The notes: generated by a model not told the origin, from the letters alone. A stretch of DNA of 64,000 bases from JAPORK01 sp026710285 (GCA_965201045.1 OZ241746.1:868001-932000); one strand, 5' to 3'; positions 37,725 to 46,828 are shown, counted from the stretch's first letter. Numbers and translations are program-made.

Positions 37725-39019
37725 TATCTGGTTCCAGGAATTAGATCCAGTATTTTTTTTATAGGAAGTAGATTTGTTTCAGCTTCCAAGCTTCTGTCAT
37801 TCTCTAAAATTGATTTTGCCGCATTCATCATGCCCGGATATGCTGCTCTTAACATATGGTTTGCATAAATTACTACATTAATGCCTGCATTGCTTAATTC
37901 TTTAACGGTTACCTGATTATAACTGGTTGGAACTGCGATGATAGGGATGTGTTCGTTGTAATCTCTTAGTATCATACAAAACTCTAAAACTTCACCCGGT
38001 TCTTCAGCACGTGAATGTATCATAATTCCATCTGCTCCAGCTTTTACATAAGCTTTGGCCCGTGTTATTGCATCATCCATGCCTTTCTCAAGTATCAGGC
38101 TTTCTATTCTGGCAATAATCATAAAATCATCTGTTATTTGTGCTTTTTTACCAGCCTGAATTTTTTGACAAAAGTTTTCAATTGTATCTTGTGCCTGAAC
38201 CACCTCATTTCCAAATAAGGAGTTTTTCTTTAGTCCTGTTTTATCTTCAATAATAACAGCACTCACTCCTGTTCGTTCTAAAGTTCTGACCGTAAATGAA
38301 AAGTGCTCTGTGATACCGCCTGTATCTGCATCATAGATCATTGGTTTTGTAGTAACTTCAAATATCTCATTAATAGTATTTATTCTGGCACTTAAATCAA
38401 CTGCTTCAATATCTGGTTTCCCTTTTGAGGTTGAATCGGTGAGGGAGCTACTCCATATTCCATCATATTCTACACCGTTATCAGTTTTTACATTTTCCAC
38501 AATCAGTCCACTTAAAGCATTATGTGATTCCATTATACGAACTATTGACTTGGAATCTATTAACCTTCTGAGTCTGCCTCTTCGTATATCAGGTGTCGTA
38601 CCAAGTTCTTTTAATGAATTATTTAATTGTGTTGAGGAGATACCATGTGTATAAGAAGGTTCAATTAGTTCTCCACCCCATTGTGTTAAAGTATCGATAA
38701 CCTGCTGTCTTGTTTTAGACTGAATCCCTTCTCTCCAATCATCACCATGGACGACTATATCAGGTTTTAATACTGTGAGGTTTGGTCTGTAGTCTAACGT
38801 ATCCTGAGGAATGACTTCTTTTACCCCTTTTATATTTTCTATTACAGCTTTTCTTTGTTCATATGTCATGTATGGAAGTCTTTTATAACTTGCAATTGCT
38901 TTATCTGTAAGTAATCCAACTATTACTTCGCCAAGTTCAGCGCCTGTTTTTAATATATTCATATGACCTGGATGAATGAGGTCTGCACTCATTCCTATAT
39001 ATACTTTTTTGCCCATCAT
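37724..39019 (-). CDS. pepM: Fused cytidylyltransferase - phosphoenolpyruvate phosphomutase
   Basis: PEP mutase makes the C-P bond (PEP to phosphonopyruvate). The 431-residue protein has two parts. Residues 1-135 are a nucleotidyltransferase (YIGMSADLIHPGHMNILKTG with the HxGH-type motif; VVHGDDWREG; GISSTQL), expected to load CMP onto a phosphonate alcohol. Residues about 145-431 are the mutase, with the signature VIIEDKTGLKKNSLFG, metal-site MIYDADTGG, ARIESLI and GADGIMIHSR. The fusion puts the first and the activating steps of the pathway in one chain. A second Met two codons in could be the start. An IS4 scrap lies just upstream. Confidence 0.94.
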   Translation of the reverse strand: MMGKKVYIGMSADLIHPGHMNILKTGAELGEVIVGLLTDKAIASYKRLPYMTYEQRKAVIENIKGVKEVIPQDTLDYRPNLTVLKPDIVVHGDDWREGIQSKTRQQVIDTLTQWGGELIEPSYTHGISSTQLNNSLKELGTTPDIRRGRLRRLIDSKSIVRIMESHNALSGLIVENVKTDNGVEYDGIWSSSLTDSTSKGKPDIEAVDLSARINTINEIFEVTTKPMIYDADTGGITEHFSFTVRTLERTGVSAVIIEDKTGLKKNSLFGNEVVQAQDTIENFCQKIQAGKKAQITDDFMIIARIESLILEKGMDDAITRAKAYVKAGADGIMIHSRAEEPGEVLEFCMILRDYNEHIPIIAVPTSYNQVTVKELSNAGINVVIYANHMLRAAYPGMMNAAKSILENDRSLEAETNLLPIKKILDLIPGTR

Positions 39020-39103
39020 TATCCCATTTAATATTAAACGTACATATTTAAGCTATTCAAATGCTACTGTGCATGGGGAAAACATAGAACATATCAATAA
39101 CTT

Positions 39104-39422
39104 ATGTTATATAAACTAACTCCTGTACTAAGGTATCATGCGGTTACTAACCAATACTGTTATATTTTGTGTATGGACAGGACTAATTGGAGATATGACA
39201 ACAACGGTGTCAATTATCTTATGGTTTCTGTTATTTGGAAAAATATGTCAATACCCATTGTCTGGACATGTTTGAAAAAATATGGAGATAATTTAAATAC
39301 AAAGAACGAATTGCGCTGATACAACGAGTATTAAAGCTTATTCCTGCTAAAAAAATTGATTGTTTTCTAGTAAATAGGGAGTTTATTAGCAAAAAAATGT
39401 GCTTAATGGTTGAAAGACAATA
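39104..39422 (+). mobile_element. IS4-type transposase remnant
   Basis: Plus-strand fragments read CMDRTNWRYDNNGVNYLMVS and MSIPIVWTCLKKYGDN. After a frameshift they continue ALIQRVLKLIPAKKIDCFLV and NREFISKKM. MDRTNW and DCFLxxREF are DDE-region motifs of IS4-family transposases. Both ends are missing and the frame is broken, so it is inactive. It separates pepM from the broken rfbF/glycosyltransferase chimera. Confidence 0.72.
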
Positions 39423-39600
39423 GCATTTTATTCAGCTTATACATAAGCTTACGGAAGCATACCAATATTATTGGTCTTCATTGCTTCAAATACCACCACT
39501 ATTTTTACTATTAATATTCAAATAATTATATAACAATGAAAATTCGTTTTTATCTGCATCATGTTCATTGGATTAGACGGCAAACTAACATAATTTACGC

Positions 39601-40055
39601 TTATTGTCTCCTGACAAAAAGACAGAGCTTGTAAAAAAAATAATAAACTCTAAACAAATAAATTATTAAAAAAGATCTTGTAATATTGGTCGCATTTTGT
39701 TTAAAGTCATCTTTTGAAAGCACTCCATATTTAAAATGTTCATGGGCGTAACTCTCCTTTACGGCATTAGCGACTATTCGGGTAATGAAACTATCTTTGT
39801 TGCCCAGAGAAAGCTTTACGATTTTGGGGATGTGCGTGATGACATCCAAACGTACTGTGTCTTTTAAGCAACAACCGACCGAGAATCGACGCACCACTGC
39901 TTTCTTGGCGTGCATATATATCGAACATCCTTTATTTAGAGATTGTACCCAAAAAGCCCAACCTACAGCAAAGCAAAAGCTTTCATCAAAACCCCCAACA
40001 GATACAAATTTTACTTTGCTTATTATTGTACCCACACCAGTACTGCGACATCTAT
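39601..40055 (-). pseudogene. C-terminal remnant of a family 2 glycosyltransferase
   Basis: The minus strand reads RSTGVGTIISKVKFVSVGGF, DESFCFAVGWAFWVQSLNKG and SIYMHAKK, matching the C-terminal half of the intact enzyme at 31894-32979 (QSTGVGAVLKKEKVIFAGGF and so on). The N-terminal GT-A domain is gone. The upstream boundary near 40050 joins directly onto truncated rfbF. Confidence 0.85.
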
Positions 40056-40652
40056 AAAAGCAATCACAGCAGGTGATAGCACAAAGAAGCCACCATTAAT
40101 CATGCCGCCGTCGCCTTTCAGTTTTTCCTGAAAAGATAGAACCTGTCCTTCCTCTGTTTTTAATGCACCAAAGCGTCCCGGAGGATGAGTTGCAGTCAGT
40201 GTAGCCATTCTTTTTTCTTGCCTGTGAAAAGCAATTAGTTCGCTGATATTAACATTACTGACACCATCACCATAGGTAAAACAAAAAGCTTCTTCATCTT
40301 TTATATAATCTTGCACTCGTTTCAGACGTCCGCCGGTCATTGAATGCTCACCGGTATCAACCAAAGTAACCTGCCATGGCTCTGCCTGTTTGCGGTGTAC
40401 CTGCATTTGATTGTTTTGTATATCGAAAGTAATATCAGACATATGCAGGAAATAATTGGCAAAGTACTCTTTAATAACATACCCCTTATAACCGCAGCAA
40501 ATTATAAAATCATTAATGCCATAGTGTGAGTAGATTTTCATAATATGCCAAAGGATCGGCTTACCACCAATGGTTACCATGGGCTTGGGTTTGTTATCAG
40601 TTTCTTCACTGATTCTGGTGCCTAAACCACCTGCAAGAATAATTGCCTTCAT
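40023..40652 (-). pseudogene. rfbF: rfbF (glucose-1-phosphate cytidylyltransferase), 3' truncated
   Basis: Starts MKAIILAGGLGTRISEETDN with KPKPMVTIGGKPILWHIMKI, FIICCGYKGYVIKEYF, FCFTYGDGVSNVNI and GGMINGGFFVLSPAVIAFID, which is RfbF. At about residue 200 of the usual 257 the sequence passes out of frame into the glycosyltransferase remnant, ending in a foreign VAVLVWVQ tail. CDP-glucose, the entry to CDP-dideoxysugars, was probably made here once. The rfbG/rfbH-type genes that normally follow are absent. Confidence 0.85.
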
Positions 40653-40856
40653 AGCCTTGTTATCATTCAATCGTTGGATTAACAAAATTGTGCATTATGC
40701 AAATAATTTTATTCAGCAAAGCTGTTTGTAAAGCATGTTTTTTAAGGAACTCATTGTAGCGGAGAAGGACTATATTATGGCAAAAATAGCTGCATTCTGC
40801 TTATTATGAGCTTGATTAATTCTTAACTTATTTGGTTTTTTTTGTTTTGCAGCTGT

Positions 40857-41087
40857 TCAACGATGCAACTGATCAAGCTTTTCTGCTATCCATATTTTTA
40901 CGATTGTCTGACGAGTTACACCAAGTCTGGCTGCTTCTTTATCAAGTGCATTGATCATCCAGGCAGGGAAATCAAGATTTATACTTTTAGCTTCCAGGTC
41001 TGGTCGCTGACCTTTATCCCACTGGACTACATCATCAATTGAATCACTGCCTTCATCAAAAGCTTTGTCAAACTCTTCAGTTTTCAT
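40857..41087 (-). CDS. brnA: BrnA-type antitoxin
   Basis: 76-residue probable antitoxin that neutralises BrnT and represses the operon. It has KSINLDFPAWMINALDKEAARLGVTRQTIVKIWIAEKL, a ribbon-helix-helix-like end. It overlaps brnT by 11 bases on the same strand, toxin gene first, the usual BrnTA order. A damaged second copy lies at 43145-43318. Confidence 0.88.
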   Translation of the reverse strand: MKTEEFDKAFDEGSDSIDDVVQWDKGQRPDLEAKSINLDFPAWMINALDKEAARLGVTRQTIVKIWIAEKLDQLHR

Positions 41088-41337
41088 AATGGGCTATCTC
41101 TTTCGGTCGGGAGCGGCGAACAGAAATAATTCTTATGTTGTCACCTCTTAATGTGTATATCGCTGTCCAATATTTGTTGTTGTACTTTGCAATCATTAAA
41201 AATCTTTCTTCACCGCTGGTGGTGGTTACTGGAAAGATGATTTTAGATTCATCACTCCATAAGTTTTGGGCTTCATCAAAGTCAATTCCATGCTTGTCGA
41301 GGTTTGTCATACTTTTATTTGGGTTATATTCAAACAC
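41077..41337 (-). CDS. brnT: BrnT-type toxin
   Basis: Ribonuclease toxin of a type II toxin-antitoxin pair. I choose the GTG at 41335-41337 (VFEYNPNKSMTNLDKHGIDF), with AGG 8 bases before, since family members begin near FEYDPxKSxxNxxKHGIDF. 86 residues. The core DEAQNLWSD, ERFLMIAKYNNKYWTAIYTLRG and IRIISVRRSRPKE agrees with BrnT, the last containing its catalytic-type Arg. An ATG upstream would add twelve unmatched residues. Confidence 0.88.
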   Translation of the reverse strand: MFEYNPNKSMTNLDKHGIDFDEAQNLWSDESKIIFPVTTTSGEERFLMIAKYNNKYWTAIYTLRGDNIRIISVRRSRPKEIAHYEN

Positions 41338-41870
41338 AATTAGCACCTGAAAAGTTGAGGTAAATAATTCCAATTATATATTTACAACAACCTGTGGCAA
41401 CTAATACTTACATGACTATGTGATAACGTAGCTCTTGACAGTGCCTTGTCAAATGTGTTTAGTGTTTTTCCACTGTGTACACCTTTATCACGACGAGTCT
41501 CCCAAAAAATTTTTACAGCTTCAGTCGTTCTGTTTTTATGTCCATCAGGATTTATATCATGATTACACCAAGTGATAACGATTTGATATGAGTCATCAGT
41601 AGTTTTGCAATACGTAATTTTAAGAACATAAAAGTACAGGCAGCAGAAACAAAAGTCATCGAAGCTTCTGCCAGACCCAGGTATAATTACTTTTAGTTTG
41701 AGTAAATGAAAAAAGCAAACTTCGGTAACAATAACAGATGACCTTAATTATCAGTAGTAGGATCTGAAAAAAATGTCTTCTATGCAACTACTGAAGTTTA
41801 AAAAGGCTGGCACAACATGAAGCGCCTAAACCAAATACGCAAAAGATGTCATCTGAGTTTACCCGGTTGG
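41338..41870. other. Intergenic with decayed coding fragments, including a wzx copy
   Basis: At 41556-41775 the sequence is a diverged copy of part of the flippase gene (compare 44763-44980): shared runs include GTGATAACGATTTGATATGA-like and AAAAGTACAGGCAGCAGAAAC. At 41400-41555 the minus strand has an open run (NPDGHKNRTTEAVKIFWETR and KALSRATLSHSHVSISC) that I cannot identify. Neither is a functional gene. Confidence 0.6.
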
Positions 41871-42494
41871 TTATTTACGCTTTAGATATAGACCAACTTC
41901 ATCCTCTATGACTGACACTGCATTAGAAATTTTAACAGATAATTCATCTTTATTTTCTTCCACTGACCATACATTTCTCTTGATAGATTTGGCAAAATCT
42001 TTATCTGATTTAAAATCTTCACCACCACCAGCTGTGTTAGCTACCATTGCTTGCATTGCAGCCGAAAGGGTTGCTACACAACTCTTGAGATCATCGGCTT
42101 TAGTTTTTATAGCAGAACCCCAAAGAGCTTTTGCTTCAAGAACTTGTACCTCAAATTCTTGTAAAGCATCAGCAATGTATTTCCAGCGGTGTGTAAAAAC
42201 ATGTGACAATGCTTCAGCTTCACTTTGAGCTGTTTTGTCTCTGGAATTAGGCGAATAATCCTTTGGTAATTCTGATGGAAAAACACAGGGAGAGCGTGCA
42301 TAGTGGAGTTGATTTCTTAGTTTATATGTGGCACGCATTAAAGCACGTGCTACTTCGGAATTATCTTTCCATGTATGTTCTCTCTGCCAACTATTCAAAC
42401 CACGCACTGCCACAAAAGTAGTTATGCTTGCCGCTAAACCAATAATAATATTATTAACCACTGCAATGTATTCCATAATTCTTAATTTATCCAT
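41871..42494 (-). CDS. Hypothetical protein with N-terminal membrane helix
   Basis: Not recognised. 207 residues with one hydrophobic helix at about 10-30 (VVNNIIIGLAASITTFVAVRG) and then a helical, charged region (ALMRATYKLRNQLHYARSP, KYIADALQEFEVQVLEAK, LKSCVATLSAAMQAMV). The pattern suggests a membrane-anchored coiled protein facing the cytoplasm. It sits among toxin-antitoxin debris, which says little about its role. Confidence 0.6.
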   Translation of the reverse strand: MDKLRIMEYIAVVNNIIIGLAASITTFVAVRGLNSWQREHTWKDNSEVARALMRATYKLRNQLHYARSPCVFPSELPKDYSPNSRDKTAQSEAEALSHVFTHRWKYIADALQEFEVQVLEAKALWGSAIKTKADDLKSCVATLSAAMQAMVANTAGGGEDFKSDKDFAKSIKRNVWSVEENKDELSVKISNAVSVIEDEVGLYLKRK

Positions 42495-42514
42495 GGTGGT
42501 CTTATCACAAAAAA

Positions 42515-42650
42515 TTAGTGTATACTTGGCACAAACTTTTTACACTCAAACCTTTATCAAGGTCAAATCAGTGTGCACCAGTACCTTCATCGGGCAACTC
42601 CCAATTATGAGGCTATTGTTTGCTCTCTTTGGTCAGAAAAAGGGGTCGCA
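42515..42650 (-). pseudogene. Diverged copy of the DUF2442 gene end
   Basis: CTTTTTACACTCAAACCTTT and following bases repeat, with changes, the sequence at about 43517-43625, the 3' half of the intact DUF2442 gene. No open frame remains. Confidence 0.55.
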
Positions 42651-42691
42651 TCAGAGTCTGGATTAGTTGTTTTAGCTCTTCTTACGTCTCT

Positions 42692-43139
42692 TCACTGTTT
42701 GGCAAATTCAATTCTTTTTGGTTCGGTATATATACGCTTCAGTCGTTTATATGTAAAATCAAGAATATCCTCTGCGGCAACTTTACTGAAAGTACCTTCA
42801 TGAACTCCATCATTGCCATCATCTTTAATGCAGATTGAGAACTCTTTGAGGGATTCAGTTAAAATACCCTGCTGAAATAACCAGCGTAGTCTCAATTCAA
42901 GTTTTCTGCAGATGGAACTATTTAAACCCTCTTTATTATCTTTAGGAAGCAGGGTTTTGTTGTAAGACCAATACATAATCCAAACATCGTTACACTGGCA
43001 TTATAACAACCTGATGAAAAGCAAACAGAGCCTTCACGAAAAATAGCATCGATATTTTTTGGTAAATACGCTGGTGGTTCAACAGGTAATTCATCTTTAA
43101 TGCTGATATAAGTCTCAATGTTTACAAATCTACTGTCTG
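42692..43139 (-). pseudogene. DUF4145-like gene, frameshifted and truncated
   Basis: The upstream part reads ISIKDELPVEPPAYLPKNID, FREGSVCFSSGCYNASVTMF and GLCIGLTTK. After the shift come TLLPKDNKEGLNSSICRKLE, KEFSICIKDDGNDGVHEGTF and LDFTYKRLKRIYTEPKRIE. The frame changes at an A-run (ACAACAAAACCC, about 42955) where one A appears to be lost. The N-terminus is cut at the broken brnTA copy. The GND(G/A)xH motif is typical of DUF4145 proteins; some family members occur in restriction or defence genes. It is probably not functional. Confidence 0.7.
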
Positions 43140-43144
43140 ATGAT

Positions 43145-43435
43145 TTACACCAAGTCTGGCTGCTTCTTTATCAAGTGCATTGATCATCCAGGTGGGGGAA
43201 ATCAAGATTTATACTTTTAGTTTCCAGGTCTGGTCGCTGACCTTTATCCCACTGGACTACATCATCAATTGAATCACTGCCTTCATCAAAAGCTTTGTCA
43301 AACTCTTCAGTTTTCATAATGGGCTATCTCCTCAGGTCGGGAGCGGCAAAAAGAAATAATCCTTATATTGTCACCTTTTAGTGTGTATACCGCTGTTCAA
43401 TATTTACTACTGTATTAGCAATGTCAGTACAACAT
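43145..43435 (-). pseudogene. Second, broken copy of brnTA
   Basis: 43145-43318 repeats brnA (40913-41087) almost base for base but with one extra G in GGTGGGGGAAATC, which breaks the frame. 43319-43435 repeats the 3' part of brnT (41088-41205) and then diverges. The antitoxin start is kept but translation would end early. Confidence 0.88.
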
Positions 43436-43491
43436 CCAGGACGACACCGCAAGTGTAGTCTTATAGAAGCTTTCAGGCATCTTGTTTAAAA

Positions 43492-43737
43492 TTAGTGAAC
43501 GCCCAGCAAAAGCCCTTTTACACTCAGATCTTCATCAAGATCAGGCCAGTGTATACCGTCACCTTCACCAAGTAACTCCCAGTTATTAAGCTGTTGTTTG
43601 CTTCCTTTAGACAGAGAAGGAAACCATGAGATTGGTACTGAGATAATCCGACCATCAACCAAACTAACAATAAGCTCAGATTCTGAAAATTTTACATCCT
43701 GGGCCAGAGGACGAGTTTCAACCTTTAAAGTATTCAT
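43492..43737 (-). CDS. DUF2442 domain protein
   Basis: 81 residues from ATG 43735-43737, with GGAGG six bases upstream. DVKFSESELIVSLVDGRIIS and VPISWFPSLSKGSKQQLNNW are the DUF2442 pattern, and WPDLDEDLSVKGLLLG the typical end. Such genes commonly pair with a DUF4160 gene just upstream, as here, and are suspected toxin-antitoxin-like pairs. The function is unproven. Confidence 0.82.
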   Translation of the reverse strand: MNTLKVETRPLAQDVKFSESELIVSLVDGRIISVPISWFPSLSKGSKQQLNNWELLGEGDGIHWPDLDEDLSVKGLLLGVH

Positions 43738-43952
43738 TCCATGCCTCCAGAAACTTATTTTGGTGTGTTTCCACGTGTTTTTGAAGTTCCCGGATTTCTT
43801 TAGCAGAAAACCTTGCTGAGCTTGCAAGTGCCACAGGTTTTAGCCAAAATTTTATGAGAGCTCCATCACGCTGAATATGTATATGAGCAGGCTCTCCATG
43901 TTCATTTGAATAAAAAAAATCTATATGATCCGATTTGCAAGATAGTTGGCGT
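43718..43952 (-). pseudogene. DUF4160 gene with lost start and poly-T frameshift
   Basis: The minus strand reads PTILQIGSYRF in one frame, then NEHGEPAHIHIQRDGALIKF, WLKPVALASSARFSAKEIRE and KFLEAWNEYFKG in the next. Relatives begin MPTxLRIGxYRFFFYSNE. Here the expected ATG is ACG (43950-43952) behind a good AGGAG, and the run after AGA has eight T instead of seven. The 3' end overlaps the DUF2442 start. Two lesions make function unlikely, unless slippage and ACG initiation rescue it. Confidence 0.75.
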
Positions 43953-44238
43953 CCGGAGAACTCCTGTAAATGATTACCTGCTCTTGGTTACATATGCTCA
44001 AAGCAGAGTATATAACTATGAGTTACAAGATAGTCAATTGTTTCCATGTTACTTATGTTTTAAACGCAAATACCCAAACTTCGTGCAGATCCTCTAAGTA
44101 ACCTCAGTTCGAAATTTTTTCTTTAATAAAAACCCTTCATTAAAAAATAGATAAGCTGAAAGCTGCGTCATTCTTGCAGGGATTGCCGGAATCTCGTAAC
44201 AGGGAAGTTATATTTTCAGTGATGATTATTCTTTAATA

Positions 44239-44384
44239 GATTCCCGCCTGCGCGGGAATGACGGTTGGTCCAGACCAGAAAAAAAAGAGTGATACTATGG
44301 ATTCCCGCCTGCGCGGGAATGACACAGTCAGGTTATGTAGTGACATCAGTTGAGAAGATAGATTCCCGCTTGCGCAGGAATGAC
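44239..44384. repeat. Three REP-like palindromes at exact 61-bp spacing
   Basis: 24-bp palindromes (ATTCCCGCCTGCGCGGGAAT core) at 44239-44262, 44300-44323 and 44361-44384 (the third with two changes), separated by two unrelated 37-base spacers. The geometry imitates a small CRISPR array, but the repeat is a self-complementary REP-type unit present singly elsewhere in the window, and no cas gene is in sight. Confidence 0.85.
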
Positions 44385-44509
44385 GGCATATTTTTGAAAA
44401 TAATGACATAAAACATAGTATATTGTGCCAAAAAATCTCCAAACTGAGGCTTAAGTAAATAATCCTGAATAACAACAAAACAAACTGCATCTGGTCAGTA
44501 TCCGATAAA

Positions 44510-44612
44510 TTATTTTAAATATTTTTTCCGTTTGTCTGTTATCATCATTTCTTTCCAGTCTTAAATTATTATATACCTCAACTGGTTTGGCAGGTTTAGA
44601 GTACCGCATCAC
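44510..44612 (-). mobile_element. Second IS3-like end fragment
   Basis: The minus strand reads GGTACTCTAAACCTGCCAAA, then a GGAAAG ribosome site, then MMITDKRKKYLK and a stop, paralleling the fragment at 31763-31890. It lies just downstream of the wzx gene. Only the tip of an element is present. Confidence 0.4.
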
Positions 44613-44645
44613 TTTTTGCAAAATCTACATACTTTCAGCAAAGGG

Positions 44646-46088
44646 TTAGCAGTAAAATACTTTTAAGCGCTTAAAATAATAGCACGCCAGAATAACTGCT
44701 GTAGCAGCAAGCGATAGCAGCAAATATCTGTCTGATGCTTTTGCAACAATAACCGGTAGCATCATGATTATACCAAGGGATAACGATTTGATATGAATCA
44801 TCAGCAATTTTACAATATTCAATTTTAAGAAGATAAAAGTACAGGCAGCAGAAACAAGTGCCATTAAAGCTTCTGCCAAACCAAGCGTAATGACTGTTAG
44901 TTTGAATGAGTGAAGCAAGCATGCTCCGATAACAATAACAGATGATCTTACTATTAGCATTAACAGGGTCTGAAAAAAAATAAATTTTTGTTTTTCAAGT
45001 GTAATGAGCGTTGCGCCAAAGGGAGCACAACAAAAATTTAAATACAGCCATAAAGCAAGCCATCTGGCTATCTCTCCGGCATCATGCCATTTGTCGCCAA
45101 GTACCCATTTAAATAATTCCGGTCCGATGATAAAAACCAGTAAAAACGCCGGAACGCCTAAAAAAGCCAGGTGTTCATGCAGCTTATATGCTTTGCTGGC
45201 CAGGCTGCCGGAGGCTCTGTTTTCAGCACCTTCACTAAAAAATACGTTACTAACAGAACCGCTGATAATATCAATGGGTGTACTTAAGACCCGATTGGCT
45301 ATAGCAAATAAACCTGCTGCTGCCGGATTGAAAAACATCGTGAAAAGTACAGGCACTATATTAAAACTAATTGTTGAAAACAGAGACGCCCAGGTAAAAA
45401 AGAGCGGGAACTTTTTATATTTTTTTAATACCGCAGATATGCTGCTGGTAGATACACCTTTAAAGCTGAAGTTAGTTAATGTTCGTTTTGCCAGCAGGCT
45501 GTTACTTATTACCAGTGCAGCTACATGTGAGAATAAAAGCGTTATGCTTCCAAAAGCGTATCCGGTTATTCTGATAGCTATTGAGACAGCTGACTGGCTT
45601 ATCCGTGCAAGCGCTATTGTAGAAAAACTTTTTTTTCTTATCGCCAGCAGATGAAATATCTGAAACAGCCCCATACACAGCATTCCCACCGGAAAAAGCC
45701 AAAAACAGTTATGATGGTGTTCTGTCTTTAACAGTTTAAAGGCGAATTCTTTAAACGGTAGAGCAATGGTTGTTATTACAATTGTGGTCAGTAAGGTTAA
45801 ACCAAGGCATAAACGGATAAGGTTTATTGCATCTTCTTCATTTTCAGCAACCGGAATGGCTTGCTCGTAGCGCAGGCTTGTAAATGAAGTGGATATGGCA
45901 ATCAGACTATTGAAAACAGCAAAAAAACCAAAATCTTTAGGTGCATATAAGTGAGTTAAAAGAGGTGTTGCAAGAACGACTAAGAATTGCGAGAACGCTG
46001 ATCCACTCAGCACTACTGCAAAACTTTGGATAAACTTATTGTTTGGCAGTAAGGCAAAAAATTGTTTTTTTAAAGGCTGATTAATCAT
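44646..46088 (-). CDS. Wzx-like polysaccharide flippase
   Basis: Predicted to flip undecaprenyl-linked repeat units across the inner membrane. 480 residues with about 12-14 hydrophobic helices. The N-terminal part matches the Polysacc_synt family (SGSAFSQFLVVLATPLLTHL, YAPKDFGFFAVFNSL, LRYEQAIPVAENEEDA) and a later GLFAIANRVLSTPIDIISG is typical. It is the first gene of the polysaccharide block on this strand. Fragments of the same gene are scattered at 41556-41775 and 48096-48140. Confidence 0.88.
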   Translation of the reverse strand: MINQPLKKQFFALLPNNKFIQSFAVVLSGSAFSQFLVVLATPLLTHLYAPKDFGFFAVFNSLIAISTSFTSLRYEQAIPVAENEEDAINLIRLCLGLTLLTTIVITTIALPFKEFAFKLLKTEHHHNCFWLFPVGMLCMGLFQIFHLLAIRKKSFSTIALARISQSAVSIAIRITGYAFGSITLLFSHVAALVISNSLLAKRTLTNFSFKGVSTSSISAVLKKYKKFPLFFTWASLFSTISFNIVPVLFTMFFNPAAAGLFAIANRVLSTPIDIISGSVSNVFFSEGAENRASGSLASKAYKLHEHLAFLGVPAFLLVFIIGPELFKWVLGDKWHDAGEIARWLALWLYLNFCCAPFGATLITLEKQKFIFFQTLLMLIVRSSVIVIGACLLHSFKLTVITLGLAEALMALVSAACTFIFLKLNIVKLLMIHIKSLSLGIIMMLPVIVAKASDRYLLLSLAATAVILACYYFKRLKVFYC

Positions 46089-46828
46089 GCTGATCCGTTT
46101 ATTGAAATAGTTGGTGTTTTATCCTCCATGTTTTTATAGTTACCTGATGCTGTTTTTCAGGCTTCAGGCAGGCATTTTATCTGCTTATCATAAACAAAAA
46201 GTACTTAGGCTGTTTTTTTAGGCACGCTACCGCCCGCCAACTTACGCCGGATGTTGTACGTCAATACTATTACTTTTTTTGTTTTATCGCTTATGCTTAA
46301 ATGCTATCTTCTGTTCAGTACAACTATCATGAAGGTATTGTGAAAAAAGTCAAGTTTAAAAAAAAATGGAGTGTTGAAAAAATATATTAATCTGTTTTTT
46401 TTAGCAGCAAATGAATATTAAAAAGTGGTCGTTATACAACAAAAGCAAATATGAGATTTGATGGTTGGCTGTTAAGGGCTATCGTTTTGACATCCTTCCC
46501 TCCACAAGGGTTGCCTCTTCACCATATTTTTTAAGCTGTTATTTTTATCCTGGCAGGTTGCCTGTTGCTGAATATACCAACCCTTTTGGCATAAAACCGT
46601 GGGCTGAGCTTGTGGAAATCTGGAAGATATAAAGCAGCCGGGCTTCGACAAGCTCAGCCCACAGTGTACGTACGACCAAGGCGCAGACTGATCATTCCTG
46701 CGAAAGTAGAAATTCACAGCCCACGGTGCATTCAGTCAAGGTTGTATTCATTAAAAGGCAAACCTGCTGGAGTAAAAGCCAGAACCTAAAAAATGTGACT
46801 AAGAGGCAGCCTTTAGGGAGGGAGGATA
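46089..46828. other. Intergenic, holds repeat copy f
   Basis: No gene was seen. The left half is leader of the flippase gene. 46520-46832 is repeat copy f. Confidence 0.6.

Noticed and set aside
44239..44384. CRISPR array
   Set aside because: Only three units, the repeat is a perfect palindrome that occurs singly elsewhere in the window, and there are no cas genes.
45004..45654. 216-codon plus-strand frame
   Set aside because: Antisense to the flippase gene; no ribosome site or domain.
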